Positions 50,739 through 61,542 of a stretch of 64,000 bases of DNA are shown one piece after another. The stretch spans positions 369,501 through 433,500 of the forward strand of contig NZ_CP110678.1 of assembly GCF_026167545.1 (NCBI RefSeq), read 5' to 3'. The translations under genes and the position numbers were made by a program. This DNA is from Sphingomonas sp. S1-29 (GTDB lineage: Bacteria; Pseudomonadota; Alphaproteobacteria; Sphingomonadales; Sphingomonadaceae). The notes under the pieces are model-generated. The model was not told where the DNA came from and searched no databases. It saw only the letters and a list, made by a program, of their open reading frames with translations. Every line of letters starts with the position of its first letter. Position 1 is the first letter of the stretch.

Positions 50739-51959
50739 TCAGCTCCGATAATCGGCGTTGATCGAGATGTAGCCGTGGGTGAGGTCGCAGGTCCACACGG
50801 TAGCGCGGCCTTCATGCAGGCCCAGGTGTACGCCGATTTCGATCTCCTGCCCCTTGAGATGCGCCGCGACGGGGGCTTCGTCATAGCCCTCGACCACCAG
50901 CCCTTCGCGGGCGACTTCGATCCCGCCGAAGCGGATCGATAGCAGGTCGCGCTCGGCGGGTTCGCCGGCCTTGCCGACCGCCATCACGATCCGACCCCAA
51001 TTGGCGTCCTCGCCCGCGATTGCGGTCTTCACCAGCGGTGAATTGGCGATGCTCATCGCGATCTCGCGGGCGCTGCGGTCGCTGTCGGCCCCTTCGACAT
51101 CGACGCGGATGAACTTCGTCGCGCCTTCGCCGTCGCGCACCACCAGATGCGCCAATTGGCGGCAGACATCGGCGAGCGCGGCCCGGAAGGCGTCGGCACC
51201 CGGATCGGTGGCATCGCTCAGGACGCGGTTCCCCGCCTGGCCGGTCGCGAACACCAGCACGGTGTCGCTGGTCGAGGTATCGCTGTCGACGGTGATGCAC
51301 GAAAACGTATCGCGATTGGCGTCGGCCAGCGCGTCTTGCAGGAAGCCGGGTTCGACTGCGGCATCGGTGAAGACGAAGCCGAGCATCGTCGCCATGTCGG
51401 GGGCGATCATCCCCGAACCCTTGACGATGCCGCCGATCGTGACCGTTCGGCCATCGACGATCGCGGTCGCGGTCGCGCCCTTGGCGAAGGTGTCGGTGGT
51501 GCCGATCGTGTCGGCGGCCTCTTGCCACGAGGCGGTTGACGCGACGAAGGCGGCGTCGAGCCCGGCTTCGGCCTTGTCGATCGGCAGCGGCACGCCGATC
51601 ACCCCGGTCGAGGCGATGAAGATGTCCGAAGGCTGGCAGCCCAGATACCCGGCGGTGCGCGCGGCGATCGCCTCGACCGCCGCGCGGCCGCGCGCGCCGG
51701 TAAAGGCGTTGGCGTTGCCCGCATTCACCACCAGCGCGCGGGCGCGGCCCAGCACCAGCGCTCGGCGGCACCATTCGACTTCGGGCGACGGGCATTTGCT
51801 CTGCGTCGTGACGCCCGCGACGACGGTGCCCTCATCCAAGGTCACAAAGGTGAGGTCGGCGCGGTCCCACGGCTTGTAGCCGGCACGCGCGACATGCGGG
51901 GTCACGCCGGCGATGGCGGGGATGGCGGGGAAGGGCAAAGCGAGCGGCGAACGGGTCAT
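50739..51959 (-). CDS. argJ: Bifunctional glutamate N-acetyltransferase/amino-acid acetyltransferase ArgJ
   Basis: Transfers the acetyl group from acetylornithine to glutamate in the cyclic arginine pathway. The 406 residues contain the self-cleavage site KGSGMIAPDMATMLGFVFTDA, with the nucleophile T191 that begins the beta chain, VVNAGNANAFTG, and STGVIGVPLPIDK. The C-terminal CDLTHGYISINADYRS is standard. Whether it also uses acetyl-CoA cannot be told. It diverges from the next gene. Confidence 0.96.
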   Translation of the reverse strand: MTRSPLALPFPAIPAIAGVTPHVARAGYKPWDRADLTFVTLDEGTVVAGVTTQSKCPSPEVEWCRRALVLGRARALVVNAGNANAFTGARGRAAVEAIAARTAGYLGCQPSDIFIASTGVIGVPLPIDKAEAGLDAAFVASTASWQEAADTIGTTDTFAKGATATAIVDGRTVTIGGIVKGSGMIAPDMATMLGFVFTDAAVEPGFLQDALADANRDTFSCITVDSDTSTSDTVLVFATGQAGNRVLSDATDPGADAFRAALADVCRQLAHLVVRDGEGATKFIRVDVEGADSDRSAREIAMSIANSPLVKTAIAGEDANWGRIVMAVGKAGEPAERDLLSIRFGGIEVAREGLVVEGYDEAPVAAHLKGQEIEIGVHLGLHEGRATVWTCDLTHGYISINADYRS

Positions 51960-52032
51960 GCGCGCGGGGTTAGCGCGGTTGGGGGCGGTTTACCACTAGC
52001 GCTACCCCTCGATTGCTGCATCATACCGACAA

Positions 52033-52060
52033 CCGAAAAGGTGCAACGACACTTTTTCGG
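52033..52060. other. Inverted repeat in the argJ divergent region
   Basis: CCGAAAAGGTG and CACTTTTTCGG form an 11-bp stem (one G-U pair) with loop CAACGA. It lies about 35 bp upstream of the TonB-domain gene and 74 bp upstream of argJ. It could be a regulator site or a leader hairpin; nothing further can be said. Confidence 0.4.
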
Positions 52061-52094
52061 ACAACGGTAGAGGCAGGCAGGGGTGGCGAACGAG

Positions 52095-52790
52095 ATGCGT
52101 TTGAGACTGACTCTATTCTTTCTTGCTTTGCTGTGGTCCACGCCAACGCTGACGCGGCAGCATCAGACGGCGCAACTGCGCGATGTACAACCGATCTTAC
52201 CCGCTGATTATCCGCTCCAGGCTGCCGAGGCCCGAGTAGAGGGCGTGATCGAGATGCTGTTGCTGACTGGTTTGGACGGGTCAGTCGATCATTGTGTCGT
52301 AAGTGACCCGATGGCGGCTACGGCGCTGGCCGAGGCAACCTGCGCGCTTCTGTCGGCGCGAGCCCAGTTCGAGCCGGCCAGCAACGATGGAAGGCCCATG
52401 CGCAGCACCGTGCGAGCGCGCGTCGCTTGGACCTTGCCGAAAACTCCGGACTCGTCTCCCAGCGTAACTACGGAGATAGCGCCTCCTCGTATCGGCAAAG
52501 AGGCAGGCGCCTCACCCAAGGCTCCGCCAGCGACCTGGTTCCCCCTGAAAGCCTATCCGCGAGCGGCTAAACGGCGAGGTGAGGGCGGCTCGGTTACCAT
52601 GTTGTTGCTGATCGATCGTGCCGGCAGGGTGCGCGAGTGCAATGTTATTGAAGGAAGCGGATCGACCAATCTTGACGAGGGCTCGTGTATGCTCGCGCGG
52701 CAGAACGGCCGCTTCACACCCGCGCTCGACGTCGACGGCAAGGCGCGCGAGGCACAATATCTGCTGCCGGGGGTGAATTGGGTACCTTGA
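52095..52790 (+). CDS. Secreted protein with two TonB C-terminal-like domains
   Basis: 231 residues starting with a signal-like segment (MRLRLTLFFLALLWSTPTLT). Two regions look like TonB C-terminal folds: about 30-115 (YPLQAAEARVEGVIEMLLLTGLDGSVDHCVVSDP... CALLSARAQFEPA) and about 145-225 (YPRAAKRRGEGGSVTMLLLIDRAGRVRECNVIEGSG... LDEGSCMLARQNGRFTPA). Paired cysteines recur in both. There is no spanning proline-rich arm. GTG at 52083 is an alternative start. Codon use is less GC-rich than the neighbours. Function unknown. Confidence 0.8.
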   Translation: MRLRLTLFFLALLWSTPTLTRQHQTAQLRDVQPILPADYPLQAAEARVEGVIEMLLLTGLDGSVDHCVVSDPMAATALAEATCALLSARAQFEPASNDGRPMRSTVRARVAWTLPKTPDSSPSVTTEIAPPRIGKEAGASPKAPPATWFPLKAYPRAAKRRGEGGSVTMLLLIDRAGRVRECNVIEGSGSTNLDEGSCMLARQNGRFTPALDVDGKAREAQYLLPGVNWVP

Positions 52791-52841
52791 TGGGGCTGCA
52801 TTCGGTGGACGTTCATCGTTCGACGCCATAAGTAGCGGATC

Positions 52842-53117
52842 GTGAACCTGCTTCCGTTCCTCTACGCGCTGCTTGCGGCGATCACCGGTATCGCCGCTGG
52901 CGGCACGGTCATCGACGAGCCGCGCATCGCTGCGAGTGCGGTCGGGCAACGCGCGCAGGCGGTGGCGGTCGCCGCCGCGCGGCTTGTGACCTCACCGCTG
53001 CGCGCTTCGTTCGAGGCGTTGCGGTCGCGCGTCGCGCCGGCGTTGCGTATCGACGCACTACGCTTTGCGCTGGCCTTCCTGCCCGCCGACGAACGCCCCG
53101 CGCGCCGCCGCGAATAG
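52842..53117 (+). CDS. Hypothetical small membrane or secreted protein
   Basis: 91 residues from a GTG start: an N-terminal hydrophobic helix (about 3-24, [22 protein letters not shown]) then an Ala- and Arg-rich helical part ending in basic [10 protein letters not shown]. Not recognised. It lies 109 bp before secA on the same strand. The reading could be spurious in such GC-rich DNA, but the membrane-helix plus strand-consistent codon pattern favours a gene. Confidence 0.5.
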   Translation: MNLLPFLYALLAAITGIAAGGTVIDEPRIAASAVGQRAQAVAVAAARLVTSPLRASFEALRSRVAPALRIDALRFALAFLPADERPARRRE

Positions 53118-53226
53118 GCTGCCGGCCGGCGCGGGACCCGCGCGTGCCCCTTGCTCTCGTCATTCTAACGCTCCCGGCACGCGCATTCGTGGCCGGGCGC
53201 TGCGACCAAAATATCAGGAAATCATC

Positions 53227-55971
<2,745 letters not shown>

Positions 55972-55986
55972 GGGCGGCGCTGGTGG

Positions 55987-56112
55987 CTCCCCTCCCTAGA
56001 AGGGAGGGGTTGGGGGTGGGTAGGGTCCGGGTGTACGGCTTTCGCGCGCTTAACCCCTGCCGTATCGCGAGCACTTGACCCACCACCGACCCCTCCCTTT
56101 CAGGGAGGGGAG
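55987..56112. repeat. Family A palindromic element, intergenic copy after secA
   Basis: Left arm GCTCCCCTCCCTAGAAGGGA with GGGGTTGGGGGTGGGT; inner part with the sequence CCGTATCGCGAGCACTTGAC, which is the complement of the inner GTGCTCGCGATACGG of the addB copy; right arm ending CCCTTTCAGGGAGGGGAGC. The shared inner sequence shows that the element is one unit, not two hairpins placed by chance. Confidence 0.9.
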
Positions 56113-56113
56113 C

Positions 56114-56155
56114 AAAAAAAGGGGCCGCGCATCATCCGATGCGCGGCCCCTTTTT
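56114..56155. terminator. Bidirectional intrinsic terminator after secA
   Basis: AAAAAAA, then GGGGCCGCGCATC, loop ATCC, GATGCGCGGCCCC (13 bp, perfect), then TTTTT. It serves both secA on the plus strand and the lipoprotein gene on the minus strand. Confidence 0.93.
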
Positions 56156-56179
56156 GCATTCGATCACCACGTCACCCGA

Positions 56180-56776
56180 TCAGCGGCGACCCGGCTCGGG
56201 CAGCGCGACGTTGGGCCCCAGATTCTCGATCACCTGGCGCGCATCGAAGGCGCGGACATTGTCGGCGGGCTTGGGGCCGCGACCGGTGAGGATTTCTGCC
56301 ATCGCCTCGTAGCGGTCGATCTGGCGAACGTCGGTCACGCCGCCGCCAAAGCCGCCGCCCCAGCCACCCCAACCGCCCCAGCCGAAGCCCGGACGGAAAT
56401 AGCGCCAGCTCGGACCCCATCCGCCGAACCCGCCAAAGCCGCCGCCCCAGCCGGGACCGAAGCCGTTATCGATAATCTGGGTGCGCGTTCGGCGTTCGGT
56501 GTCACGGTCGACCAGCGTGAAATGGTCGAACCCGCGCTCGAGCGTGAGCTGCGCCGCGCGGAACAGCAGATAGCGCTCGACGGTCTCGCGCGCGGTGACG
56601 CTGTTGCCCGAGAAGGATACGCGGAACCGATTGCTTTCGATCTGCTCGTCCGAATAGCCGGTGCGGCTATAGCCCTGGCCGGTCGCGGGCGCATAGGGGG
56701 TGGGGGTGGCGCAGGCGGCCAGCGCCAGGGTGCTGGCGATTGCGAGCAGTGCGGGACGGAAACGGCGGTAAGTCAT
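56180..56776 (-). CDS. Glycine- and tryptophan-rich lipoprotein (CC0125/CC1285-like)
   Basis: 198 residues starting with a lipoprotein signal (LAIASTLALAAC, lipid-modified C22). The body (about 30-100) resembles the DUF4136-like CC0125/CC1285 family: TGYSDEQIESNRFRVSFSGNSVTARETVERYLLFRAAQLTLERGFDHFTLV. A Gly/Trp-rich loop (about 104-148, with repeats GGFGGFGGWG and GWGGWGGWGG) follows, then VTDVRQIDRYEAMAEILTGRGPKP. Probably in the outer membrane or periplasm; role unknown. Confidence 0.85.
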   Translation of the reverse strand: MTYRRFRPALLAIASTLALAACATPTPYAPATGQGYSRTGYSDEQIESNRFRVSFSGNSVTARETVERYLLFRAAQLTLERGFDHFTLVDRDTERRTRTQIIDNGFGPGWGGGFGGFGGWGPSWRYFRPGFGWGGWGGWGGGFGGGVTDVRQIDRYEAMAEILTGRGPKPADNVRAFDARQVIENLGPNVALPEPGRR

Positions 56777-56930
56777 TCATACTCTCCACGGACGCGCCGA
56801 CGAGACGCTTAGCCAAACCAACGCGCGGCGGTGCGTTGCGCTCCACGCTATATAGCGACGACGCGTGGCATGAACAGGATTGATGGTTGCTGAATGGGCG
56901 CGCCATACCGCGAAACGGCAAAAGCGGCGG

Positions 56931-57005
56931 TGGCTCCCCGGGCCTGATTCGAACAGGCGACCATTCGATTAACAGTCGAACGCTCTACCGCTGAGCTACC
57001 GGGGA
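56931..57005 (-). tRNA. tRNA-Asn (GTT)
   Basis: On the minus strand the 75-nt cloverleaf starts TCCCCGGTAGCTCAG and ends with CCGGGGAGCCA. The anticodon stem-loop CGACTGTTAATCG has anticodon GTT (Asn). The T-loop GTTCGAATC is present and CCA is encoded. Acceptor arms TCCCCGG and CCGGGGA pair fully. Confidence 0.97.
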
Positions 57006-57127
57006 ACACCGTCGAGAGCGGCTAGGCCGCCCGCGTCGAAGCGGCTGGGCCGCTGCGGGAGCGGGGCCTATAGCAGTGGTTTTTCGGACTTGGCAAGCGG
57101 GCTTTCGCCGAAAGATCGTTTGGCGGT

Positions 57128-57904
57128 TCAGGCGATGAACTGTTCCATCGTGATCCGGTCGTCGAGCGCGTGTTCGGGATCGAACATCAGCGTGAGCCCG
57201 CGCATCCGATCGATCGCAATCTCGACGCGCGCGACGTCGCGTACTTCGCGTTGGTCGGCGACCGCGCTGACCGGGCGCTTGTCGGGTTCGAGCACGGTGA
57301 TCGCGATCCGCGCTTTTTCGGGCAGGATCGCGCCGCGCCAGCGCCGCGGACGAAACGGGCTGATCGGGGTTAGCGCCAGCAGCGCCGAACCCAAGGGCAG
57401 GATCGGGCCGTTGGCCGAGAGGTTGTATGCGGTCGAACCTGCAGGGGTGGCGACCAGGATACCGTCGCAGACGAGCTCGGGCAGCACCGCGCGGTCGTTG
57501 ACCGTGACCTCGAGCTTGGCGGTCTGGCGGGTTTCGCGCAGCAGCGAGACTTCGTTGATCGCTGGGATCTGGTGTGTCTCACCGTCGATGGTTGTCGCGG
57601 TCATCGACAGCGGCGATACGCGGAACGGCTTGGCGCGCGCTAGCCGCTCGTCGAGCCCCTCGAGTCGCCAGTCGTTCATCAGGAAGCCGACGGTGCCGAG
57701 GTTCATGCCGAACGCCGGGACGATCCGGCGGCGCTCGAGCATCGCGTGGAGCGTCTGGAGCATGAAGCCGTCGCCGCCGAGCACGACGATCAGATCGGCC
57801 TCGTCGGGCGCCACCCAGTCGTAGCGGTCGCGCAGCTCGCGCTCGGCCACCCGTGCGGGGTGGGTGGGCGAGCCGACCAGCGCGCGGCGAACGCCGTCGC
57901 TCAT
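57128..57904 (-). CDS. nadK: NAD kinase
   Basis: Phosphorylates NAD to NADP. The 258 residues carry the GGDG motif at 43-46 (catalytic D45), AFGMNLGTVGFLMND, the conserved NE region AINEVSLLRE, DGILVATPAGSTAYNLSANGPILP, and a C-terminal strand-rich domain. The ATG overlaps the moaA stop (ATGA). Complete and ordinary. Confidence 0.95.
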   Translation of the reverse strand: MSDGVRRALVGSPTHPARVAERELRDRYDWVAPDEADLIVVLGGDGFMLQTLHAMLERRRIVPAFGMNLGTVGFLMNDWRLEGLDERLARAKPFRVSPLSMTATTIDGETHQIPAINEVSLLRETRQTAKLEVTVNDRAVLPELVCDGILVATPAGSTAYNLSANGPILPLGSALLALTPISPFRPRRWRGAILPEKARIAITVLEPDKRPVSAVADQREVRDVARVEIAIDRMRGLTLMFDPEHALDDRITMEQFIA

Positions 57905-58899
57905 CCGCCGGTGACGCTCATGTGGCGCGATACCGCGGGCGCGGCGCCAGCTTCGACGTTGAAGTCGTGCGCTGCGGGCTTGGCGGCGATCGCCTCATCG
58001 AGCGCGGCATCGACCGCGGCGAGGCCGCCGCTGCGGATCGCCGCCTTGAGATCGACCGAATCGTCATGGCCGAGGCAGGTGTAGAGCATCCCCTCGGTCG
58101 TCAGCCGGACGCGGTTGCAGCCCTGGCAGAAATTGCCAGTGAGCGGCGAGATGAGGCCGAGCCGCGTCGTCGATCCGTCGACCTGCCAATAGCGCGCTGG
58201 ACCGCCGCTATCATGCGCGTTGCGGACCAGCGCGAAGCGCTGGGCCAGCGTATCGAATACGCGCGTCAGCGGCACGAAGCGGTCGGCGCGGTCCTCGTCG
58301 ATCGCGCCCAGCGGCATCGTCTCGATCAGCGTGAGGTCATGCCCCTCGGCGACCGTCCAGGCGAGGATCGCGGGGAGTTCGTCCTCGTTCAGCCCCTTGA
58401 GCGCGACGGTGTTGATCTTGACCGCGATCCCCGCTGCGGTCGCCGCACGAATACCCGCGAGCACCTGGCCCAGGTCGCCATGGCGGGTGATGTGGCGGAA
58501 GCGGTCGGGGTCGATGCTGTCGAGGCTGACATTGATCCGCCGCACCCCGGCATCGGCAAGCGCTTCGGCGTGCTCGACCAGTCGGGTGCCGTTGGTGGTC
58601 ATCGTCAATTCGTCGAGCCCGGCGCCGACATGGTTGCCGAGCCGCCGCACGAGATCGATCGCGTCGCGGCGGACCAAGGGCTCGCCGCCGGTAAGCCGGA
58701 TCTTGCTAACCCCGCGCTGGATGAAGCGTTCGGCGATCAGCGCCATTTCGTCGAGGCTGAGCAGCGCCGATCGCGGCAGGAAGCTCATCTTTTCGGCCAT
58801 GCAATAGCGGCAGCGAAGGTCGCACCGATCGGTGACCGAAACGCGCAGATAGCGGATGGTCCGCCCGTGGCGATCGATCAGGGCGGGGGAATTGGGCAT
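57901..58899 (-). CDS. moaA: GTP 3',8-cyclase MoaA
   Basis: Radical-SAM enzyme of the first molybdenum-cofactor step. The 332 residues have the N-terminal cluster C26, C30 and C33 (TDRCDLRCRYCMAEK), KIRLTGGEPLVRRD, TTNGTRL, the C-terminal cluster FCQGCNRVRLTTEGMLYTCLG, and the catalytic GG at the very end (MSVTGG). ATG at 58899 is preferred; the frame opening at 58947 adds 16 Cys-rich residues unlike the family. nadK follows with overlap. Confidence 0.95.
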   Translation of the reverse strand: MPNSPALIDRHGRTIRYLRVSVTDRCDLRCRYCMAEKMSFLPRSALLSLDEMALIAERFIQRGVSKIRLTGGEPLVRRDAIDLVRRLGNHVGAGLDELTMTTNGTRLVEHAEALADAGVRRINVSLDSIDPDRFRHITRHGDLGQVLAGIRAATAAGIAVKINTVALKGLNEDELPAILAWTVAEGHDLTLIETMPLGAIDEDRADRFVPLTRVFDTLAQRFALVRNAHDSGGPARYWQVDGSTTRLGLISPLTGNFCQGCNRVRLTTEGMLYTCLGHDDSVDLKAAIRSGGLAAVDAALDEAIAAKPAAHDFNVEAGAAPAVSRHMSVTGG

Positions 58900-59044
58900 C
58901 GCGCTACAGCTAAGGCCTGCCCGGCAATGGCACAAGGAGGCGCGCAATGGGCGATTGCGGCATCCAGGACGGATTGGCGCGCGGGGCGCACGCGGCTAAA
59001 CTGATCGTTCGGCGCGACCTTGTGCCGGGGGAACCCATGCGCAC

Positions 59045-61000
59045 GTGACACAAGCCGACGCCTCCGCTGCGCCCCATCTGCCGTTGTTCATCCTGTCGTT
59101 TCGCCAGCGCGACGAACTCGCCGCGCTGGCCGCGCGTGGTGGCTGGCGCGTGGTCGCGGCGCGGCGGGACGAGGCGGTCGAGCGGAGGTTTCGCGCGAGC
59201 GGCGCCGAACTGGCGGTGGTCGATGCGAGGGGATCGCTGGCGCAGGGATTGGCGGCGGTGGCGACGCTGGCGGGGGCCGGTGCCTCCCGGCCGGGCGCGA
59301 TCGTCGCCTGCGTTTCGCGCGGCGACGTCGGCGCGCTCGGGGATTTCTATTCGGCAGGCGCAACGCATTTCCTGGTCAGCCCGATCGCCGAGGTCGAGTT
59401 CCTGCACGCGCTTCGCTTTGCGAGGCGCGGGATCGCGGGCGAGGAACGCGGCGACGACAAGCCCGCCGACATGCTGGGCTGGCGTTACGACCCCGCGCGG
59501 CGGACGGTGCAGCTGACCCCCGCATTGGCGGCGATGCTCGAGCTGGGCGAGACGCAGACGGTGCGCGCGCTGCTGCGCACGATCAAGCGCGAGGAACGCC
59601 GGATGCTGGCGCGTGCGCTGCATCGGCTCGCGGGGGGCACGGTTACCGCGTTCGCGCATGACCTGTCGCCGCTGGGGCGGGTGGTCCAGCATCTGCAGCG
59701 CGACGTGCGCACCGGGCGGCTGCAGTCGCTGGTCGAGCCGCTGGGCAATCCGCCCGACGTCGGCGCGGTGCTGCGCGAGACGATGCCGGCGGTGCGCGAC
59801 GAACAGGGCGCGCGGCAATGGATCGATCACGCGCTTCGGGCGGGCACCGCGCTGCAGGTCGCGGTGGTGACGCTCGCGCGGTTCGATGTGGTCAACATGG
59901 CGTATGGCCGTGCGGCGGGGGATCGACTGCTGCGCGCGGCGGCCAAGCGGATCGAGGAGGCGGCATCGGCGGTGCTGGGGCGGCGAGCGATGGTTGCCAG
60001 GCTCGGCGGCGCCGATTTCGCGGTCGCGACGCGCGAGGGGTCTGACGCGCTTGCACGCGCGACGCAGGCGGTGGGAGCGGCGTTGGGGCGGCCTTTCGTC
60101 GTCGGCGGTGAGATGGTGCCGATGGGCGCGCGGATCGCGACCGCGGCGAGCGTCGAGGGCGACGATGCGACCGCGCTGCTGCGCCGCGTCGGCGATGCGC
60201 TCGATGCGCCGAGGGGCGAGGGCGGTCGCGACCAGATCGAGCGACTGGCGACCGAGCTGCGCCAGGCGATGGAAGCCGAGCAGGTCGATATCCTGTTCCA
60301 GCCGCAGGTGGCGATCGCGAGCGGGGCGATCGTCGGGGTCGAGGCGCTGGCGCGCTGGCGGCACCCGGTGCTGGGCGAACTGGGCGCCGAGATGCTGTTC
60401 GCCGCTGCCGACCGTGCGGGGCTCGCGCTGGCGCTGTCCGAGCATGTCCAGGCGCTGGCGTTGCGGCGTGCGGCGGGCTGGCCCGCGGCGCTCGGGCGAT
60501 TGCGGCTGGCGATCAACATCACTGCGGGCGACATGGCCAAGCCCGACTTCGCCGACATCCTGCTCGGGCGGATTGACGCCAGCGGCTTCCCGCGTTCGCG
60601 ACTGACGATCGAGATCACCGAGAGCGGCTTGATCGAGGAATTGGGCGAGGCGGCGCGGCTGCTCGCCGAACTGCGCCGCGCGGGATGCCGGGTGGCGATC
60701 GACGATTTCGGCACGGGCTATTCGAGCCTTGCCTATCTAAAGGCGCTGCCGCTCGATTACCTCAAGATCGACAAGCAGTTGAGCCAGGACATCGAAGGCA
60801 CTCCGCGCGACCGGATCGTGGTGCGCGGGGTAATCGACATGGCGCGCTCGCTGGGGCTGTCGGTGATTGCCGAAGGGGTCGAGACCGAGGTGCAGCTCGA
60901 TCTGCTGGCCAAGGAAGGGTGCCAGTATTTCCAGGGCTTTCTGTGCGCGCCGCCGATCGACGTCGCGGCGCTGGTGGCGTTGGTAGAGAGGCAGCGATGA
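59045..61000 (+). CDS. EAL-domain c-di-GMP phosphodiesterase with degenerate GGDEF and receiver-like N-terminus
   Basis: Of 651 residues, about 12-130 fold like a receiver (LFILSFRQRDEL, ELAVVDARG, VACVSRGD, FLVSPI) but with a changed acidic pocket. Next is a PAS-like linker (about 140-235), a GGDEF domain (about 265-390) whose site reads GGADF at 321-325, hence probably without cyclase activity, and an EAL domain (about 400-645) with VEALARW (E433), INITAGDM, ITESG and DDFGTGYSSLAYLK. No membrane segment, so cytoplasmic. GTG start at 59045. The next gene overlaps its stop by 4 nt. Confidence 0.9.
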   Translation: MTQADASAAPHLPLFILSFRQRDELAALAARGGWRVVAARRDEAVERRFRASGAELAVVDARGSLAQGLAAVATLAGAGASRPGAIVACVSRGDVGALGDFYSAGATHFLVSPIAEVEFLHALRFARRGIAGEERGDDKPADMLGWRYDPARRTVQLTPALAAMLELGETQTVRALLRTIKREERRMLARALHRLAGGTVTAFAHDLSPLGRVVQHLQRDVRTGRLQSLVEPLGNPPDVGAVLRETMPAVRDEQGARQWIDHALRAGTALQVAVVTLARFDVVNMAYGRAAGDRLLRAAAKRIEEAASAVLGRRAMVARLGGADFAVATREGSDALARATQAVGAALGRPFVVGGEMVPMGARIATAASVEGDDATALLRRVGDALDAPRGEGGRDQIERLATELRQAMEAEQVDILFQPQVAIASGAIVGVEALARWRHPVLGELGAEMLFAAADRAGLALALSEHVQALALRRAAGWPAALGRLRLAINITAGDMAKPDFADILLGRIDASGFPRSRLTIEITESGLIEELGEAARLLAELRRAGCRVAIDDFGTGYSSLAYLKALPLDYLKIDKQLSQDIEGTPRDRIVVRGVIDMARSLGLSVIAEGVETEVQLDLLAKEGCQYFQGFLCAPPIDVAALVALVERQR

Positions 61001-61380
61001 TCGGATTATGGGCAGTGCCGGTACTGGTTGCGGCGGCACCGATCGCCGAGCCGAGGGTGGCGATCGAAGCCGCGATGCGCGATTCGGCGGCGGGATGGAA
61101 TGCGGGCGACCTCGATCGGTTCCTGGCGGTCTATTCGGATGATCCCGCAACCAGCTTTACCGGGGCGAAGGGCCTGGTGCGCGGCAAGGCGGCGATCCGC
61201 GCCCGCTATATCGCGGGGTATCCGGCGATTTTCGGACCGGCGGCGAAGCGCGAGGCGATCCCCGTACTGTCGTTCGTGTTCCAGGATTTCCGGTTGCTTG
61301 GCGACGACCATGCGCTGCTCACCGCGCGCTGGCGGCTGGGCGAGGGCCAGACGGGCATGACGACTGGTGTTCCAGCGTGA
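60997..61380 (+). pseudogene. SnoaL/DUF4440-like protein, C-terminus frameshifted
   Basis: 127 residues to the stop at 61380, with a hydrophobic start (MIGLWAVPVLVAAAPIAEP) and a nuclear-transport-factor-2-like fold: IEAAMRDSAAGWNAGDLDRFLAVYSDDPATSFTGAKGLVRGKAAIRARY... LLTARWRLGEGQTGMTT. After MTT the frame reads GVPA and stops, whereas a shifted frame reads LVFQREDGGWRIVADHSS and stops at 61419-61421, which is the expected family ending. The gap fits two missing bases near 61362-61364. Either a real frameshift or a sequencing error. It is coupled to the EAL gene by ATGA. Confidence 0.75.
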
Positions 61381-61436
61381 GGATGGCGGCTGGCGGATCG
61401 TGGCGGACCATAGCAGCTAAGCGGCAACCCCTCTTT

Positions 61437-61521
61437 CCGTTCGTGCTGAGCTTGTCGAAGCACTGTTCTTCTGTCGCCGCGCGTAAGAAGAACGGCATTT
61501 CGACAGGCTCAATGCGAACGG
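61437..61521. repeat. Family D inverted repeat between the SnoaL-like gene and mfd
   Basis: Starts CCGTTCGTGCTGAGCTTGTC and ends with GACAGGCTCAATGCGAACGG, with a second inner pairing around GTTCTTCTG and AAGAAGAAC. It lies between convergent genes. The arms are of the widespread TTCG-GCTGAGC-TTGTCGAA dispersed type. Confidence 0.8.
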
Positions 61522-61542
61522 GGAGGGGGCGAAGGGCGCTGC

